This document shows, one piece after another, positions 61,436-64,000 of a stretch of 64,000 nt of DNA. Source of the DNA: Chamaecyparis obtusa (Eukaryota > Streptophyta > Pinopsida > Cupressales > Cupressaceae); contig BSBK01005649.1 in assembly GCA_027943335.1 (NCBI GenBank), forward strand, positions 1,010,001 through 1,074,000, in the 5' to 3' direction. The translations under genes and the position numbers were made by a program. A model generated the notes under the pieces. That model did no database searches. It saw only the letters and a list, made by a program, of their open reading frames with translations, and was not told where the DNA came from. Within the stretch, counting starts at the first letter, position 1, and every line of letters begins with the position of its first letter.

Positions 61436-61744
61436 TGATGAAGGGTACTCACCTTATTTAACAAAAATAATTTCTTTATATTATCTTCAATGAAAATACA
61501 TTACAATATTCAAAAAAGTAACATGCTATAACCACATGGTAAATTTTATTAGATTAATCTACAAGGCAGAGCCATAGTCTACACTTTTGGAATGGAACCC
61601 TAAAATCTCCCTTTAGCCCTATTTAAGTAGCACAATTAACTACCTTGGAATATTTTAGAAGGTGAAATTTTCCCATTTTGGCACCCAGTGGTTGAATTTC
61701 TCACCTTAAGTGATTTTTCTCTCTCTTCTATTTGTATTGAAACA
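61436..61744 (-). mobile_element. Candidate short 5' LTR of the decayed gypsy element
   Basis: Minus strand runs TGTTTCAATAC to CTTCATCA, about 309 bases, with TTAAATAGGGC (about 61617-61627) as a TATA-like box. The length suits small chromovirus LTRs. There is no second copy in the window, so the outer boundary is uncertain. Confidence 0.5.
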
Positions 61745-62940
61745 TGAGTCCCAATGACCCTAAAAAAATATATAAGCACCACACAATTGAGAGGGGAGGG
61801 TGAATCAGTTGTGACATAAACTCATTAAATTTAACTACTTTTTAGATTTATATTATTTAACCATAGATCTAAAAGATAAAACATGAAAGCACAAAATCAC
61901 AACACCACATGAGCATAATAACACCAAGATGTTTGATGTAAAAACCTTGATATAGGAAAAGCCAACATGGGGATCAAACCCACAAGATGATGTACTCATT
62001 TAAAAGCATAATACCCTATTAAAGGTACAAAGGGAATGCACATGAATTCAAGAACACTACCTAGAGATCAATGTTTAATTACAACAAGGGAAGGCTTGCT
62101 ACCTTACAAATCAACTTGGACAACAATTTAATCTGTAAACAACAATCCACTATTTATGAATTGACTAATAGCATATTCAATATGACAATAAAACTCTAAT
62201 GAATTACAATAAATCTCTACCTCAATTGAAAATTCCACTCATACCTCTTCACATAGTCACCAATATATCATGCTCACACACATCCAACACTTCACACTTA
62301 CAAATGATTACAATCTTTTATACATTACATCAACTTATTTCCACAAGGACTACTAATGAACTAAATACAAAATATTAATTCATTACAAATCAATATGCAA
62401 TGTGATCCATTGAATGTCATCTAAGACATATAAATAATCCATACAAATATCTTCAAATACACAAAAACCCCATAAATCACGCCCCGATCCATTGCAAAAA
62501 ATTACACCAACCATGTCGATCAAGAATGTAAAGAACAATAATCAGTAAACTCTGTCACACCACAAACAACTTGTGATCCTCACATTAATGAACAAATCAT
62601 GTCAAGAACACAAATCCTAGTTCTAAACATGCCATAGCCTTCACATCTCAAAATACTATCACACTGATTTGAATACTATCATATTGCTCTTCCTGAACAC
62701 TTCCTGAACATTAAAATACCAGTCTCTGATGAATCACACATAACTGTTCCAAATCATCATTGCAAACCTCTAAAACTTGACAAAGATCAAGTAAAGACAT
62801 TCCTCAACACATTTGTAAATTCACACCAACTAATCTGAAATACAATAGCCTCATTGATCCAATCAACTCACTAAAAATCCTTGCAACATCTCTACAACAC
62901 TATCACAAAAAAGAAATATGTTGGCATTAATGACAACACA
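61745..62940 (-). mobile_element. LTR-like sequence related to the element-E LTR
   Basis: The plus strand has GAGAGGGGAGGGTGAATCAGT near 61790, ATAACACCAAGATGTTTGATG near 61916 and an AACATGGGGAT segment near 61965, in the same order as GAGAGGGGAGGGGTGAATCAG, ATAACACCATGATTTTTGG and GATGGGGATGG in 34937-35160. It ends near GGCATTAATGACAACACA (62930). Probably a solo or partial LTR of a related family; termini and target duplication not resolved. Confidence 0.45.
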
Positions 62941-63837
62941 TCTCTTAATACTAACACATTTGACTAAAAAATCTAATGAAACTTTTCGATAAAAGTCCAA
63001 TAGTTAATTGTATCATTGGGTACCTTTTTTAAAAAAAATTCCAGACGTCCATCAAAATTGTGATGCACCTGGTTTTCATTTATATTTCAACAAAAAACCA
63101 TCCCCTTCCATCAATAGGTATTATGGTTAATGCCACCTTAATTTTTGGGCCGATGGGTATATGGTAATTTTGAATAAGATCTTTTAAAAGTGATATAATA
63201 CCCTCTAATTCAAGAGTATATGGTAATTTTGAATGAGATCTCATAAATGTACCATTTAAAAGTTCTTAAAATTTGATTCTTTTAATGTCAAAGTTATTTA
63301 TTGCTTTAAAGGAACCAAGTGACAGTTGTTTCAAGTGAGTATTTTATTCCATGAATGTTCTTGGAAGTTTTAATGGGATCCTAGTCAAATTTGATCAAAG
63401 GAAAGAAGTATATTAAAGTGTTTGAGTGTATGATGGTGAGTCTTTTGATTTATGCCTTGTGTCGGTAGTTGGTAAATGAATTTTTTGTAGAACTAGAAAT
63501 CAATTTATTGCATAATGGGTCCTAATTATTGGAGTTTGATTGAAGGAAGGTTGAAGATCACTTTGTTGATGAGTTACTGGTCCTTTAAGCATTGTGATCA
63601 ATTATTGATAATGGAGGTAATCCTTGTTTCCTTGGTGAGTTGTCAAAGTGAAAAACATTTTAAGGTGCATTGGTAAGCCTTTGGGTCAAGTGGAGTTATT
63701 GTCATCATTGATAGTGATTGTTAAGTTGAAGAGAGTAAATTATATTGTTTGAGTAAATTATTAGAGTGTGAGTTTGATACTTTTTGAGGATATAAATATT
63801 CAATCTTGCTAAATAAAATCATGTCATATGATATTAG
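62941..63837. other. No recognisable gene or element
   Basis: AT-rich sequence with a few duplicated phrases (TATGGTAATTTTGAATGAGATCT-like, near 63160 and 63220). No ORF, LTR terminus or RNA gene recognised. Confidence 0.4.
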
Positions 63838-64000
63838 TCTTGGAAACTACAATTGAAACAATTATTATATTGTCATTGATTTCAAACCTTTATTGGTAAG
63901 ATAGTTGCTATCTAGGAGAGTACCATATCTTTTAATTGATGAAGAGGATTTGAAAAGAGGAGATAACAAGAGGGCCTAAGGAAAGGTTGAGTTATGTGAT
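63838..64000 (+). mobile_element. Start of another copy of the copia LTR, cut by the right edge
   Basis: From TCTTGGAAACTAC the sequence follows 25395 onward (GAAACAATTRTTGTATTGTCATTGAT-like, GGTAAGA, GTTGCTA, AGGAAAGGTTGAGTTAT), with clear divergence and some indels near 63930. The expected TG start is TC here. Whether a full element follows is outside the window. Confidence 0.8.

Larger units (their letters stand above)
24835..61744 (-). mobile_element. Decayed chromovirus-like Ty3/gypsy element, host of three later insertions
   Basis: Five minus-strand pieces read as one gypsy element when the insertions are removed: LTR and PBS (61744-61423), Gag (61332-60345), zinc knuckle and protease (59102-58744), rest of protease, RT, RNase H and integrase start (34936-33203), and integrase core (25394-24835). 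Codons continue across each junction once one copy of the target duplication is discounted. Pol motifs (LPRMDAIMD, HRSVKSNRVANAL, YYWPQLQQD, HGLPKIIV) are of the plant chromovirus type by memory. The left end stops inside integrase, with no chromodomain or 3' LTR visible. Stops are frequent throughout and the RT has an internal loss. Confidence 0.75.

Overview
This window is retrotransposon-dominated nuclear DNA from a land plant with a large, repeat-rich genome. The sequence is AT-rich, the Ty1/copia elements carry initiator-Met-tRNA primer sites, the Ty3/gypsy elements are of Tat and chromovirus-like type, and elements are nested inside one another. I favour a gymnosperm, but the sequence does not prove it. 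I found no cellular protein gene, tRNA or rRNA. Almost every coding stretch belongs to a mobile element and is broken by stops or frameshifts.

Left part (1-24.8 kb). A minus-strand Tat-type Ty3/gypsy gag-pol (1-6368, running off the left edge) has its primer site and one LTR (6530-7716) to its right. Directly upstream of that LTR is a separate long minus-strand frame of unknown function (7773-11253, about 1,150 codons). A region of degenerate GATTCAGCGAA-like dyads follows (11.7-12.9 kb), then the 3' end and LTR of a plus-strand element (to 15828). That LTR interrupts a minus-strand relic encoding a four-knuckle Gag and part of an unknown protein (15.8-17.7 kb). From 17.8 to 24.8 kb I see AT-rich DNA with microsatellites, a perfect hairpin and a small GC-rich island, but no gene.

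Right part (24.8-61.7 kb) is one decayed chromovirus-like gypsy element on the minus strand, split into pieces by later insertions. (1) A complete Ty1/copia element (25395-33202, TSD TAAAC) sits in its integrase. (2) A 23.8-kb composite (34937-58743, near-perfect TSD) sits in its protease. (3) A solo LTR (59103-60344, TSD TCTTC) sits in its Gag zinc knuckle. The 23.8-kb composite is an LTR element ('element E') with a four-knuckle Gag at its 5' end, a long unknown ORF at its 3' end, and no recognisable reverse transcriptase or integrase. Inside it lies a foldback-like structure made of two opposed arrays of short ACCTAATTAG-type repeats, each about 1.9 kb, around a 260-bp core. Inside the left arm is a 10.5-kb, relatively young, non-autonomous Tat-type element (40900-51394, TSD CCAAG, LTRs differing at 13 sites by my count). 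Nesting is therefore four levels deep. The far right holds LTR-like sequence (61745-62940) and the start of another copy of the copia LTR (63838 to the edge).

The most interesting material is: the Gag-plus-unknown-ORF family without pol, seen twice; the symmetrical foldback arrays; the PR-RNaseH-RT order in the left Tat element; the TAG-biased stop spectrum of that element; and motif clusters in the non-coding parts of both Tat elements.
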